6,805 nt of DNA from an uncultured Acetatifactor sp. (GTDB taxonomy: Bacteria > Bacillota > Clostridia > Lachnospirales > Lachnospiraceae). The notes beneath the pieces are model-generated. The model saw only the letters and a program-made list of their open reading frames with translations, was not told the DNA's origin and made no database searches. Positions 1 to 4,629 of this stretch are shown piece after piece. The stretch is taken from assembly GCA_910577185.1 (NCBI GenBank), contig CAJTLR010000026.1:1-6805 (forward strand), given 5' to 3'. How positions within the stretch are numbered: position 1 is the first letter of the stretch; each line of letters begins with the position of its first letter. A program made the position numbers and the translations under genes.

Positions 1-38
1 CCAAACCAGGCGCTCTAGCCAAGCTGAGCCACACCCCG
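1..38 (-). tRNA. tRNA-Pro(UGG), 5' half only (cut by window edge)
   Basis: Read on the minus strand from position 38, the sequence gives a 7-nt acceptor strand CGGGGTG, TG at tRNA positions 8-9, a D arm GCTC...GAGC with GG in its loop, G26, the anticodon stem strand CCTGG and loop bases TT then TGG. The window ends exactly at tRNA position 36, so anticodon UGG (proline) is read but the 3' half is missing. C at position 1 is typical of bacterial tRNA-Pro. It has its own promoter about 90 bases upstream and faces the same way as the yfcE cluster before it. Confidence 0.9.
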
Positions 39-81
39 GCATACAGACATTGCCTGCATGTATCAACACTTCATTTTCCTT

Positions 82-113
82 CCGGAAGCTTTCCGGCCAA
101 ATCAGATTTGGCC
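82..113. repeat. Two overlapping palindromes in the tRNA-Pro leader
   Basis: CCGGAA-gct-TTCCGG (82-96) and GGCCAAATC-a-GATTTGGCC (95-113) share the bases at 95-96, so in RNA the two stems cannot both be fully paired. They lie between the tRNA-Pro promoter and the mature tRNA 5' end, so they would be in the pre-tRNA leader. Neither is followed by a U-run on the minus strand, so they do not look like intrinsic terminators. A role in leader processing or as an operator is only a guess. Confidence 0.6.
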
Positions 114-130
114 AAAAATATTACTTTTAC

Positions 131-159
131 AGTATAACGCCCCGGAGGTCCCCTGTCAA
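131..159 (-). promoter_or_regulatory. Housekeeping promoter of tRNA-Pro
   Basis: On the minus strand a perfect -35 box TTGACA (159-154), a 17-nt spacer and a -10 box TATACT (136-131). It starts just after the yfcE stop codon and points to the tRNA-Pro gene, giving a leader of roughly 85-90 nt. Confidence 0.85.
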
Positions 160-174
160 GTTTTATCGTTTTTT

Positions 175-648
175 CTATAAATATTCCACGTCAAAACGTA
201 TATCCTCTTCTTCCACATTCATGACTATGTAAGAAGGCCTGCGCCCCTCCTGCCTGGGATAGGAGAGGCTTCCCGGGTTCACCGCCATGACGCTGCCCTT
301 CCTGTCAACCACCGGTTTATGGGTATGCCCGTACATTACGATATCCATGCCCCTGGCAGCCGCCTCCCGTCTGATCACTTCATTTCCCATGGATACACAG
401 TAATTATGCCCGTGTGTCACCCACACCTTATAAGCCCCCAGCTTCAGTTCCAGTTCTCTTGGCAGGCAGGAAAAGAAATCATTATTGCCCAGCACCAGCT
501 GCACCGGACAGTCCGCGGCCTGTGTGAGCGCGTATTCACTTCCCTCCACATCACCGCAGTGAATGACCAGATCCGGTTTTACCAGTTCCAGAACCTTAAA
601 ATAATTTTCGTTTTTCCTATGGGTATCGCTGACAATCAACACTTTCAT
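175..648 (-). CDS. yfcE: YfcE-type metallophosphoesterase
   Basis: A 157-residue cytoplasmic protein of the small calcineurin-like YfcE/MJ0936 phosphodiesterase family. These are two-metal enzymes that cleave model phosphodiesters; the natural substrate is usually unknown. All metal-site motifs are visible: SDTH (D8, H10), HCGD (G32-D33), GNND (53-57), THGH (78-81) and GHTH (107-110), followed by NPGS at 124-127. The length is normal for the family. The ATG at 648 overlaps the rdgB stop as ATGA, so translation is probably coupled; a purine-rich GAGG lies about 13 nt upstream inside rdgB. The stop is TAG and no terminator follows before the tRNA-Pro promoter. Family assignment is secure; the substrate is not. 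Confidence 0.93.
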   Translation of the reverse strand: MKVLIVSDTHRKNENYFKVLELVKPDLVIHCGDVEGSEYALTQAADCPVQLVLGNNDFFSCLPRELELKLGAYKVWVTHGHNYCVSMGNEVIRREAAARGMDIVMYGHTHKPVVDRKGSVMAVNPGSLSYPRQEGRRPSYIVMNVEEEDIRFDVEYL

Positions 649-1247
649 AGCTTTTTCAGTTCCTCTTTCATAAGCCTCAGCGCCTTCCCCCTGTGACTGA
701 CCAGATTCTTCTCTTCTTCCGTCAGTTCCGCCGTGGTCCTTCCCATTTCAGGTACATAGAAAATAGGATCGTATCCGAAACCATGGCTTCCTTTCTCCCC
801 GTACCCGATTCGTCCCTCTATGGTGGCCCTGACAGTCATTTCCCTGCCATCCGGAAACGCCGCGGCTATGGCGCATACAAACCTGGCCGTGCGCTGTTCC
901 TCCGGCACCCCTTCCAGCCTTTTGATCAAATTAGCGTTTTTGATGCTGTATGAAGTATCTTCCCCCAGATATCTGGCAGAATAAATGCCCGGCTCCCGGT
1001 TCAGATAGTCAATCTCCAGCCCCGAATCGTCTGCCAGCACCAGCTCCCCGGATGCCGCTGCCACTGCCCTGGCTTTAATCAGGGCATTTTCCTCGTAAGT
1101 CTTTCCGTCTTCCACAATATCCGCCGTAATGCCTGCCTCTTTCATGGAAAGGATTTCCGGATAAGTGTCTTCCAGGATCATCCTGATTTCCTTCATCTTT
1201 CCCTCATTGCCGGTGGCAAATATCAGTCGTTTTCTCTTCGTTTCCAT
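645..1247 (-). CDS. rdgB: RdgB/HAM1 dITP/XTP pyrophosphatase
   Basis: A 200-residue non-canonical purine NTP pyrophosphatase. The family hydrolyses ITP, dITP and XTP to monophosphates and PPi in the cytoplasm and so keeps deaminated purines out of DNA and RNA. Family motifs in order: ATGNEGK (11-17), TYEENALIKA (50-59), LADDSGLEID (71-80, catalytic acidic pair D73/D74), GSHGFGYDPIF (153-163) and SHRGKA (184-189). The length matches the family. The only ATG before the first motif is at 1247; the upstream stretch is purine-rich (GGGAAGGGAAG) but its spacing is not ideal. A 73-nt GC-rich gap separates it from the upstream methyltransferase gene, with only a weak 5-bp CCGGA/TCCGG hairpin in it. 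It overlaps yfcE by 4 nt; this pairing is common in Clostridia. Confidence 0.96.
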   Translation of the reverse strand: METKRKRLIFATGNEGKMKEIRMILEDTYPEILSMKEAGITADIVEDGKTYEENALIKARAVAAASGELVLADDSGLEIDYLNREPGIYSARYLGEDTSYSIKNANLIKRLEGVPEEQRTARFVCAIAAAFPDGREMTVRATIEGRIGYGEKGSHGFGYDPIFYVPEMGRTTAELTEEEKNLVSHRGKALRLMKEELKKL

Positions 1248-1320
1248 TCCGTTCGTCTTCCCTTCCCATCCTGCCCTGATTCCGGAGCCCGCCCGCAGGT
1301 CCGGCCCGCCTCCCTTTTTC

Positions 1321-2469
1321 TCAGGCTTTCGGCCTGGGCGGCTTCGCCCCCAGATACTGATAATAATACGCTTTCATCATACCATTATAAATCTTGCGGT
1401 TCTTGTCCGCCTTGCGCCCTATGGCCTGCTCTGCCCCTTCGTATGCCGAAATCAGGTACATGCTCCAGGAATCCAGCGCCCGGTACCTCTCGCCGATGGT
1501 TTTATACAGGCCCGGCATTTTCTCCTTGTCGTGAAGCCGCTCGCCGTAAGGCGGATTTGTAATAATAAAACCATATTTTTTCGGATGGCTCAGCTGTTCC
1601 ACATCTCTTCTCTGGAAATGTATCAGCGACTCCACTCCCGCCGCCTTTGCGTTTTCCCGTGCAATACTTATCATGTGGTCATCAATGTCATATCCCTGTA
1701 TATCCGGCTTTACCCCCAGGTCTACCAGGTCTTCCGCCTCCTCCTGGGCATCTTCCCAGACGCTTTTCGAGACAATGTGCCTCCAGCTTTCCGCGGTGAA
1801 ATCCCGGTTCATGCCCGGCGCCATATTGGCGGCCATCATGGCAGCCTCAATGGGAAAAGTACCGCTGCCGCAAAAGGGATCCACCAGAATACGGTTCTTG
1901 TTCCAGGGTGTCAGCATAATCAGTGCCGCCGCCAGGTTCTCCGCTATGGGCGCCTGGGCCACCAGCTTCCTGTACCCCCTCTTGTGCAGGGATTCCCCCG
2001 TACTGTCAAGTCCTACCGTCACCTGGTCTTTCAGCAGAAACACCCTCACCGGGAATCCTGCCCCTTCCTCCGAAAACCAGCTGATATGGTACACGCCTTT
2101 CAGCCTTTCCACCATAGCCTTCTTCATAACGGACTGGATATCGGATGGGCTGAACAGTCTGGATCTGACACTGGCGGCCTTGGCCACCCAGAACTTTCCG
2201 TCTCTTGGTATGTATTCCTCCCAGGGAATGGCCCTGGTTCCCTGAAACAGTTCTTCAAAAGTTTCCGCATGAAAACTTCCTATTTTAATCAAAATACGCT
2301 CTGCGGTCCGCAGGAAAATATTTCCCCGGCACAAGGCTTCTTCGTCTCCGAAAAAAGTCACCCTGCCATCCGTCACCTCAGTGACATCATACCCAAGCCT
2401 CTCGATCTCTTTCCTGAGAACGGATTCCAGGCCAAAATGGCAGGGTGCTATCAACTCAAATTTTCTCAC
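1321..2469 (-). CDS. rlmL: THUMP-domain class I SAM-dependent RNA methyltransferase (RlmL/YpsC type)
   Basis: From the GTG at 2469 the product has 382 residues, close to Bacillus YpsC. The N-terminal part (about 1-160) is the THUMP/ferredoxin-like RNA-binding region. The C-terminal Rossmann-fold methyltransferase has the SAM loop DPFCGSGT (197-204) and the catalytic NPPYGER motif (from N305) typical of N2-guanine methylation. By homology it probably modifies 23S rRNA as the N-terminal half of E. coli RlmL does (m2G2445); the exact target is inferred. The start was chosen because a GGGGGG Shine-Dalgarno (2479-2484) sits 9 nt upstream and family homology begins with RKFELIAPC. The frame stays open to 2574, but that 35-residue extension is not family-like and covers a hairpin-rich leader. 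It heads the cluster with rdgB and yfcE. Confidence 0.92.
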   Translation of the reverse strand: MRKFELIAPCHFGLESVLRKEIERLGYDVTEVTDGRVTFFGDEEALCRGNIFLRTAERILIKIGSFHAETFEELFQGTRAIPWEEYIPRDGKFWVAKAASVRSRLFSPSDIQSVMKKAMVERLKGVYHISWFSEEGAGFPVRVFLLKDQVTVGLDSTGESLHKRGYRKLVAQAPIAENLAAALIMLTPWNKNRILVDPFCGSGTFPIEAAMMAANMAPGMNRDFTAESWRHIVSKSVWEDAQEEAEDLVDLGVKPDIQGYDIDDHMISIARENAKAAGVESLIHFQRRDVEQLSHPKKYGFIITNPPYGERLHDKEKMPGLYKTIGERYRALDSWSMYLISAYEGAEQAIGRKADKNRKIYNGMMKAYYYQYLGAKPPRPKA

Positions 2470-2488
2470 TCTTTTATACCCCCCGCAT

Positions 2489-2538
2489 ATCGCAGTCCCT
2501 CCTGCAATGCTGTAACCAGCCCGGAATCCCGCATCCGG
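2489..2538 (-). promoter_or_regulatory. Three abutting hairpins in the rlmL leader
   Basis: Read on the minus strand, three stem-loops follow each other with no unpaired base between them: CCGGA/TCCGG with an 8-nt loop (2538-2521), GCTG-gtta-CAGC (2520-2509), and ATTGCAG-gaggga-CTGCGAT (2508-2489, one G-T pair). The last ends 4 nt before the Shine-Dalgarno of rlmL. The purine-rich loop of the third hairpin itself resembles a Shine-Dalgarno. This could be a structured 5' UTR controlling translation. It matches no riboswitch class I can name. A perfect TTGACA at 2574-2569 lies just upstream but lacks a credible -10 box. Confidence 0.45.
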
Positions 2539-2581
2539 ACTTCTCCTCAAAGAAAAACGGTTCCATTCTGTCAATTATGTA

Positions 2582-2611
2582 AATAGGGCCACTGAAAGCA
2601 GTGCCCCTATT
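2582..2611 (-). terminator. Hairpin after the N/Q-rich gene, probable terminator
   Basis: A 13-bp stem with one C-C mismatch and a 4-nt loop (arms 2582-2594 and 2599-2611), 12 nt beyond the stop codon of the N/Q-rich gene. On the minus strand it is followed by an AT-rich tract (TACATAATT), not a clean T-run, so it is a weak intrinsic terminator or a 3'-end stabiliser. It separates this gene from the rlmL cluster. Confidence 0.6.
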
Positions 2612-2623
2612 ACCGGAAAAACC

Positions 2624-2782
2624 TTAGAAATTGTTGTTCTGGTTGTTCTGGTTCTTGCTCTGGTTCTGATTGTTCTTGTTCTGGTTCTGGTTCTGATTGT
2701 TTTTGTTCTGGTTGTTCTGATTCTGGCTGTTCTTGCAATTCTCAGAATTGTTTGTACCGTTGTTGTACTTATTGTTGTCCAT
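2624..2782 (-). CDS. Small Asn/Gln-rich low-complexity protein, function unknown
   Basis: A 52-residue protein with 26 Asn and 10 Gln (69%), a few Lys, one Cys (C16) and a C-terminal NNNF. No signal peptide, membrane segment or known domain is visible. The ATG at 2782 was chosen because GAGGAAAGAA ends directly at it, an excellent ribosome binding site; the in-frame ATG at 2806 has none. It has its own hairpin terminator and a possible sigma-G promoter about 85 nt upstream. Residues 24-32 and 33-41 are an exact 9-residue duplication. Gamma-type small acid-soluble spore proteins of Bacillus are also Q/N-rich, but I see no sequence similarity beyond composition. That it is a real gene is likely from its signals; its role is unknown. 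Confidence 0.65.
   Translation of the reverse strand: MDNNKYNNGTNNSENCKNSQNQNNQNKNNQNQNQNKNNQNQSKNQNNQNNNF
2660..2713 (-). repeat. 27-bp tandem duplication inside the N/Q-rich gene
   Basis: 2660-2686 and 2687-2713 are identical at 26 of 27 bases. The single difference is synonymous (Lys AAG versus AAA), so both copies encode the same nine residues, NQNKNNQNQ. The flanking coding sequence from about 2627 to 2725 consists of looser CAGAAC/AAC-type repeats. Confidence 0.9.
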
Positions 2783-2867
2783 TTCTTTCCTCACATCCTG
2801 CCGCATCCGCGGCGTTCCTGTCAGAAACCGCTGATCATACGCAGTTCCTTGTTATCGGTTACAGGAC

Positions 2868-2897
2868 TAGTATTGGAAAAAGAAGAAAGATTTATGC
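2868..2897 (-). promoter_or_regulatory. Possible sigma-G-type promoter of the N/Q-rich gene
   Basis: On the minus strand GCATA (2897-2893), an 18-nt spacer and AATACTA (2874-2868). The sigma-G consensus is GHATR-N18-CATXHTA, so only the first -10 base differs. I found no good housekeeping promoter in this 170-nt intergenic stretch. The predicted transcript would have a leader of about 80 nt in which CCTGT/ACAGG and ACCG/CGGT could pair. Confidence 0.4.
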
Positions 2898-2907
2898 TTC
2901 TGTTTTT

Positions 2908-2923
2908 TAGTACTTTAGTACTA
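2908..2923. repeat. Perfect 16-bp palindrome upstream of the N/Q-rich gene
   Basis: TAGTACT-tt-AGTACTA, two 7-bp arms with a 2-bp centre. The same bases also read as an 8-bp near-exact direct repeat. It lies about 10 bp upstream of the candidate -35 element, where an activator or repressor dimer could bind. It is not a minus-strand terminator, because A's and not T's follow it there. No regulator is assigned. Confidence 0.5.
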
Positions 2924-2949
2924 TTCAAACTGCCCGGAAACGCTTCCCA

Positions 2950-3396
2950 TCATTGAAACCAGTCCCGAAAAGCCTTCACCAGAAATACCACCACGAAAAT
3001 GGGCACTAATATAGGCAGCAGCGCCGCCAGTAAGGAAAATACCGCCCCCAGAATCATCACAATGATCAGGAGCACAAGCGCAACCCAGGCCCATACCGGC
3101 ACTTTGGAAAAGCGCCGTACATGCGTCTGTCCGGACTGTTCATAAGGCTGGTATTCCTCCCTCTCCCAGGGGGCTTCCCCTGCAGTGTGCTGCCCCTGCT
3201 TCCCGGTTTCCGCAATGGTTCTGGCAATCAGTCTGGGATCACCAAGCTCTTCCAGTACCGTTTCCTCGCTTTTTCCCTTCCGGATCTCGGTATTGATATA
3301 GTCTTCATAAAACTGCAGATTTTCTATCACCTGCCCCGGAGCCACCCTGCCGTTCAGCGCCAGCCGCAGCATTTCCAAAAAGTCTTGTTTCGTCAT
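2950..3396 (-). CDS. HAAS/DUF1700-like membrane protein
   Basis: A 148-residue protein. The first about 65 residues resemble the helical HAAS signalling domain: MTKQDFLEML at the start, a FYEDYINTEIRKGKSEE helix pair, and the hallmark LEELGDP (48-54) then RLIART. A charged, Gln/Glu-rich linker (65-97) leads to two hydrophobic segments (about 101-121 and 123-142) and a short KAFRDWFQ tail, so it is an inner-membrane protein with a cytoplasmic N-terminus. The ATG at 3396 was chosen for its AGGAG with about 7-nt spacing and the family-like start; the open frame up to 3579 overlaps the upstream gene and is not family-like. It starts 13 nt after the zinc-ribbon gene, so the two are co-transcribed. 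HAAS proteins are often paired with PadR regulators; none is here. The function is unknown. Confidence 0.82.
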   Translation of the reverse strand: MTKQDFLEMLRLALNGRVAPGQVIENLQFYEDYINTEIRKGKSEETVLEELGDPRLIARTIAETGKQGQHTAGEAPWEREEYQPYEQSGQTHVRRFSKVPVWAWVALVLLIIVMILGAVFSLLAALLPILVPIFVVVFLVKAFRDWFQ

Positions 3397-3409
3397 ATTG
3401 TACTCCTGC

Positions 3410-3670
3410 TCACCACTTCTGTTTCGGGCAGTTGTTCTTCCCCACTGCCGCCCGAAGCTCCACATAACATCCGCAAATGCGGCACATTCCCTCCAGCAGC
3501 AGCCCGCATTCCCCACAGACTGCCAGACGCTGTTCATAAAGGGATTCGGATGCCCTGATATCCTTGTCCAGATTCGCAATATATTCCCGCAGGGAACGAA
3601 AATAATCCTCCCGCCCTGCCATATCCCTGATCAGACATTTTCTGCATAAACGCAGGTTTTCTCCTCCCAT
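3410..3670 (-). CDS. Small Cys-rich zinc-ribbon-like protein (DUF6171-like)
   Basis: An 86-residue cytoplasmic protein with eight cysteines: CRKC (9-12), CGEC (52-55), CRICGC (63-68) and C81. Spaced CxxC pairs suggest one or two structural zinc sites. Between them lies a charged helical stretch (20-50). The pattern CRKCL...GMCRICGC resembles the uncharacterised DUF6171 family of Clostridia; I assign this from memory, without a search. The ATG at 3670 follows a GGGAGAGG ribosome binding site; the TTG at 3751 in the same frame has none and adds an atypical Gly/Arg-rich stretch. It is the first gene of an operon with the HAAS membrane protein, behind a strong promoter at 3774-3802, leaving a leader of about 95 nt. 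Confidence 0.8.
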   Translation of the reverse strand: MGGENLRLCRKCLIRDMAGREDYFRSLREYIANLDKDIRASESLYEQRLAVCGECGLLLEGMCRICGCYVELRAAVGKNNCPKQKW

Positions 3671-3773
3671 ACGGCCTCTCCCTGCCCCGAACACGCCATC
3701 ATTGCGCAGACCAGACCCATCCGCCGGACAGATCCCGGGCAGCAGACGCAAAACGGCCTGATTCCTGAGTGTA

Positions 3774-3802
3774 ATTATACTTATTTTACCTTATAAAATC
3801 AA
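3774..3802 (-). promoter_or_regulatory. Housekeeping promoter of the zinc-ribbon/HAAS operon
   Basis: On the minus strand TTGATT (3802-3797), a 17-nt spacer and a perfect TATAAT (3779-3774), in an AT-rich stretch between the 73-aa gene and the 86-aa gene. It shows that the operon need not depend on transcription from the right. Confidence 0.85.
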
Positions 3803-3819
3803 TCCAAAGTTTTCCTCCG

Positions 3820-3861
3820 AAAAGATTTTCCCGAAATTTCCCGCAGCCTCACCGGAAAATC
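3820..3861 (-). terminator. Possible terminator of the 73-aa gene
   Basis: GATTTTCC (3861-3854) and GGAAAATC (3831-3824) are perfect 8-bp inverted arms around a 22-nt loop, followed on the minus strand by TTTT (3823-3820). The upstream arm overlaps the stop codon. The loop is long and the T-run short, so this is tentative. Confidence 0.35.
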
Positions 3862-4081
3862 ATCTCTCATTGTCCGGTCTGCCGGCATTTCTGTCCGTAT
3901 AACAGTCCAGCCAGCCCACTGTCTCGTTTGCAGGACGGCCGTACATATTGCAGCACTTTCGGGAAATCTCCCCCTCACTGCTCTTGTCTTCATCCATCTC
4001 CACACTCATACGTACCACGCCCCTGCCCGTTTCCCCGTCCAGATGTTTCAGGATAGCTTCTATCAGCTTATCATCATCCAT
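3860..4081 (-). CDS. Unrecognised 73-aa acidic protein
   Basis: A short cytoplasmic protein without a signal peptide or membrane segment. It starts with a predicted helix (DDDKLIEAILKHLDGETG, 2-19), then a strand-like GVVRMSVEMDED (21-32), an acidic linker, and a segment with a Cys pair (C43-C44), GRP (48-50) and WLDCYTD (57-63). I do not recognise the family. The ATG at 4081 has AAGGAG 7 nt upstream, and this is the strongest evidence that the gene is real. An exact sigma-G consensus lies about 145 nt upstream, on the same strand, just past the tRNA-Arg. No housekeeping promoter of comparable quality was found in the gap (4082-4269). A role in the forespore is an inference from that promoter only. 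Confidence 0.72.
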   Translation of the reverse strand: MDDDKLIEAILKHLDGETGRGVVRMSVEMDEDKSSEGEISRKCCNMYGRPANETVGWLDCYTDRNAGRPDNER

Positions 4082-4225
4082 ATTCCGGCTCCTTCCATGT
4101 TTACCATGCCATATGTCAGAAAAAAGTAAAACCTGATTCTATAAAACAAATGGCCGGAACGCTCTCATTACAAAGCTTTCCCGCCACTCACATAACAATC
4201 GTCCCAAACGGACACATCCCATATA

Positions 4226-4255
4226 TAATATGCACAAACCCGGAACAATGCATAC
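4226..4255 (-). promoter_or_regulatory. Sigma-G-type (forespore) promoter candidate
   Basis: On the minus strand GTATG (4255-4251), an 18-nt spacer and CATATTA (4232-4226): an exact match to GHATR-N18-CATXHTA. A housekeeping reading (TTGTTC-N17-TATATG) is possible but much weaker. It points to the 73-aa gene with a leader of roughly 135-140 nt, and begins just 9 bp beyond the T-run that follows tRNA-Arg. Confidence 0.5.
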
Positions 4256-4269
4256 ATAAATACAAAAAA

Positions 4270-4343
4270 CGTGCGTTAGAGGATTCGAACCCCCGACCTT
4301 TTGGTCCGTAGCCAAACGCTCTATCCAGCTGAGCTAAACGCAC
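4270..4343 (-). tRNA. tRNA-Arg(ACG)
   Basis: A complete 74-nt cloverleaf on the minus strand: acceptor GTGCGTT pairing with AACGCAC, TA at 8-9, D arm GCTC/GAGC with GG in the loop, anticodon stem TTTGG/CCAAA around the loop CTACGGA (anticodon ACG, read as ICG), and T arm with TTCGAAT and two G-T pairs. The discriminator base is G. CCA is not encoded; the gene is followed at once by six T's (4269-4264), which probably help to end transcription. It has its own strong promoter. Confidence 0.97.
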
Positions 4344-4379
4344 ATTCTGCAAGTCCTATCGACACCTGCAACGATACCC

Positions 4380-4408
4380 ATTATACCTCCTGCCATATCA
4401 AAAGTCAA
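4380..4408 (-). promoter_or_regulatory. Housekeeping promoter of tRNA-Arg
   Basis: On the minus strand TTGACT (4408-4403), a 17-nt spacer and a perfect TATAAT (4385-4380), about 37 bp upstream of the mature tRNA 5' end. It is divergent from the glgX promoter, about 95 bp away. Confidence 0.88.
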
Positions 4409-4421
4409 GAAGTATTTTCAA

Positions 4422-4441
4422 ATTTTTGATGATTTTTGATG
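4422..4441. repeat. 10-bp tandem repeat between divergent promoters
   Basis: ATTTTTGATG occurs twice in a row, in the AT-rich gap between the tRNA-Arg and glgX promoters. It starts 14 bp upstream of the tRNA-Arg -35 box. One repeat per DNA helical turn could suit a DNA-binding protein or an UP-like element, but chance in AT-rich DNA is quite possible. Nothing else stands out between 4442 and 4502. Confidence 0.55.
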
Positions 4442-4502
4442 ATTTCCATTGTGATACGAAAAAAGGATTTTCACGTTTTTCTATCATTTTTCCATGTTCG
4501 GA

Positions 4503-4531
4503 TTGCTTTTTCAGGAAGTATCCTTTATACT
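4503..4531 (+). promoter_or_regulatory. glgX: Housekeeping promoter of glgX
   Basis: TTGCTT (4503-4508), a 17-nt spacer and TATACT (4526-4531). Transcription would start near 4538, giving a leader of about 92 nt before the TTG start. No catabolite-repression operator (cre-like palindrome) was recognised in the leader. Confidence 0.7.
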
Positions 4532-4629
4532 GTTGACATGTTGCCCGCAAAAAAGCAATGGGATTTACGTTTTACCGTCCTTCCATTTTTCATAAATAAG
4601 ATTATTTTATCATCCAAAGGAGACACAAT

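Noticed and set aside
2489..2508. GGAGGGACTG resembles part of the SAM-I riboswitch core
   Set aside because: The rest of the S-box (the CCGGCAACC segment, four-way junction and terminator arms) is absent, and there is no room for it before the start codon.
2521..2553. GAGGAGAAGTCCGG resembles the conserved 5' region of RNase P RNA, which lies near ypsC in Bacillus
   Set aside because: Only about 100 nt separate it from the rlmL start, too short for rnpB, and no other conserved rnpB segment is seen.
2470..2574. A 35-residue N-terminal extension of RlmL
   Set aside because: The frame is open, but family homology starts at the GTG at 2469 with a GGGGGG site 9 nt upstream, and the extension covers the hairpin leader.
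2569..2574. A perfect TTGACA on the minus strand as an rlmL promoter
   Set aside because: At 16-18 nt spacing the -10 positions read CTTTGA, TTTGAG or TTGAGG, none acceptable; the promoter of rlmL therefore remains unassigned.
1165..2586. A 473-codon open frame on the plus strand
   Set aside because: It is antisense to rlmL and the start of rdgB, has no ribosome binding site or recognisable domain, and its product is rich in Pro, Arg and His as expected for a shadow frame.
2627..2740. Short repeats as a possible CRISPR array
   Set aside because: Units are short and contiguous without unique spacers, and they translate to a coherent N/Q-rich protein with a good ribosome binding site.
3397..3579. 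An N-terminal extension of the HAAS protein
   Set aside because: It overlaps the zinc-ribbon gene in another frame and is unlike HAAS proteins; the ATG at 3396 has an AGGAG site.
4533..4538. A perfect TTGACA on the plus strand upstream of glgX
   Set aside because: The sequence 17 nt downstream is CAATGG, not a -10 box; TTGCTT-N17-TATACT just upstream is a better promoter.
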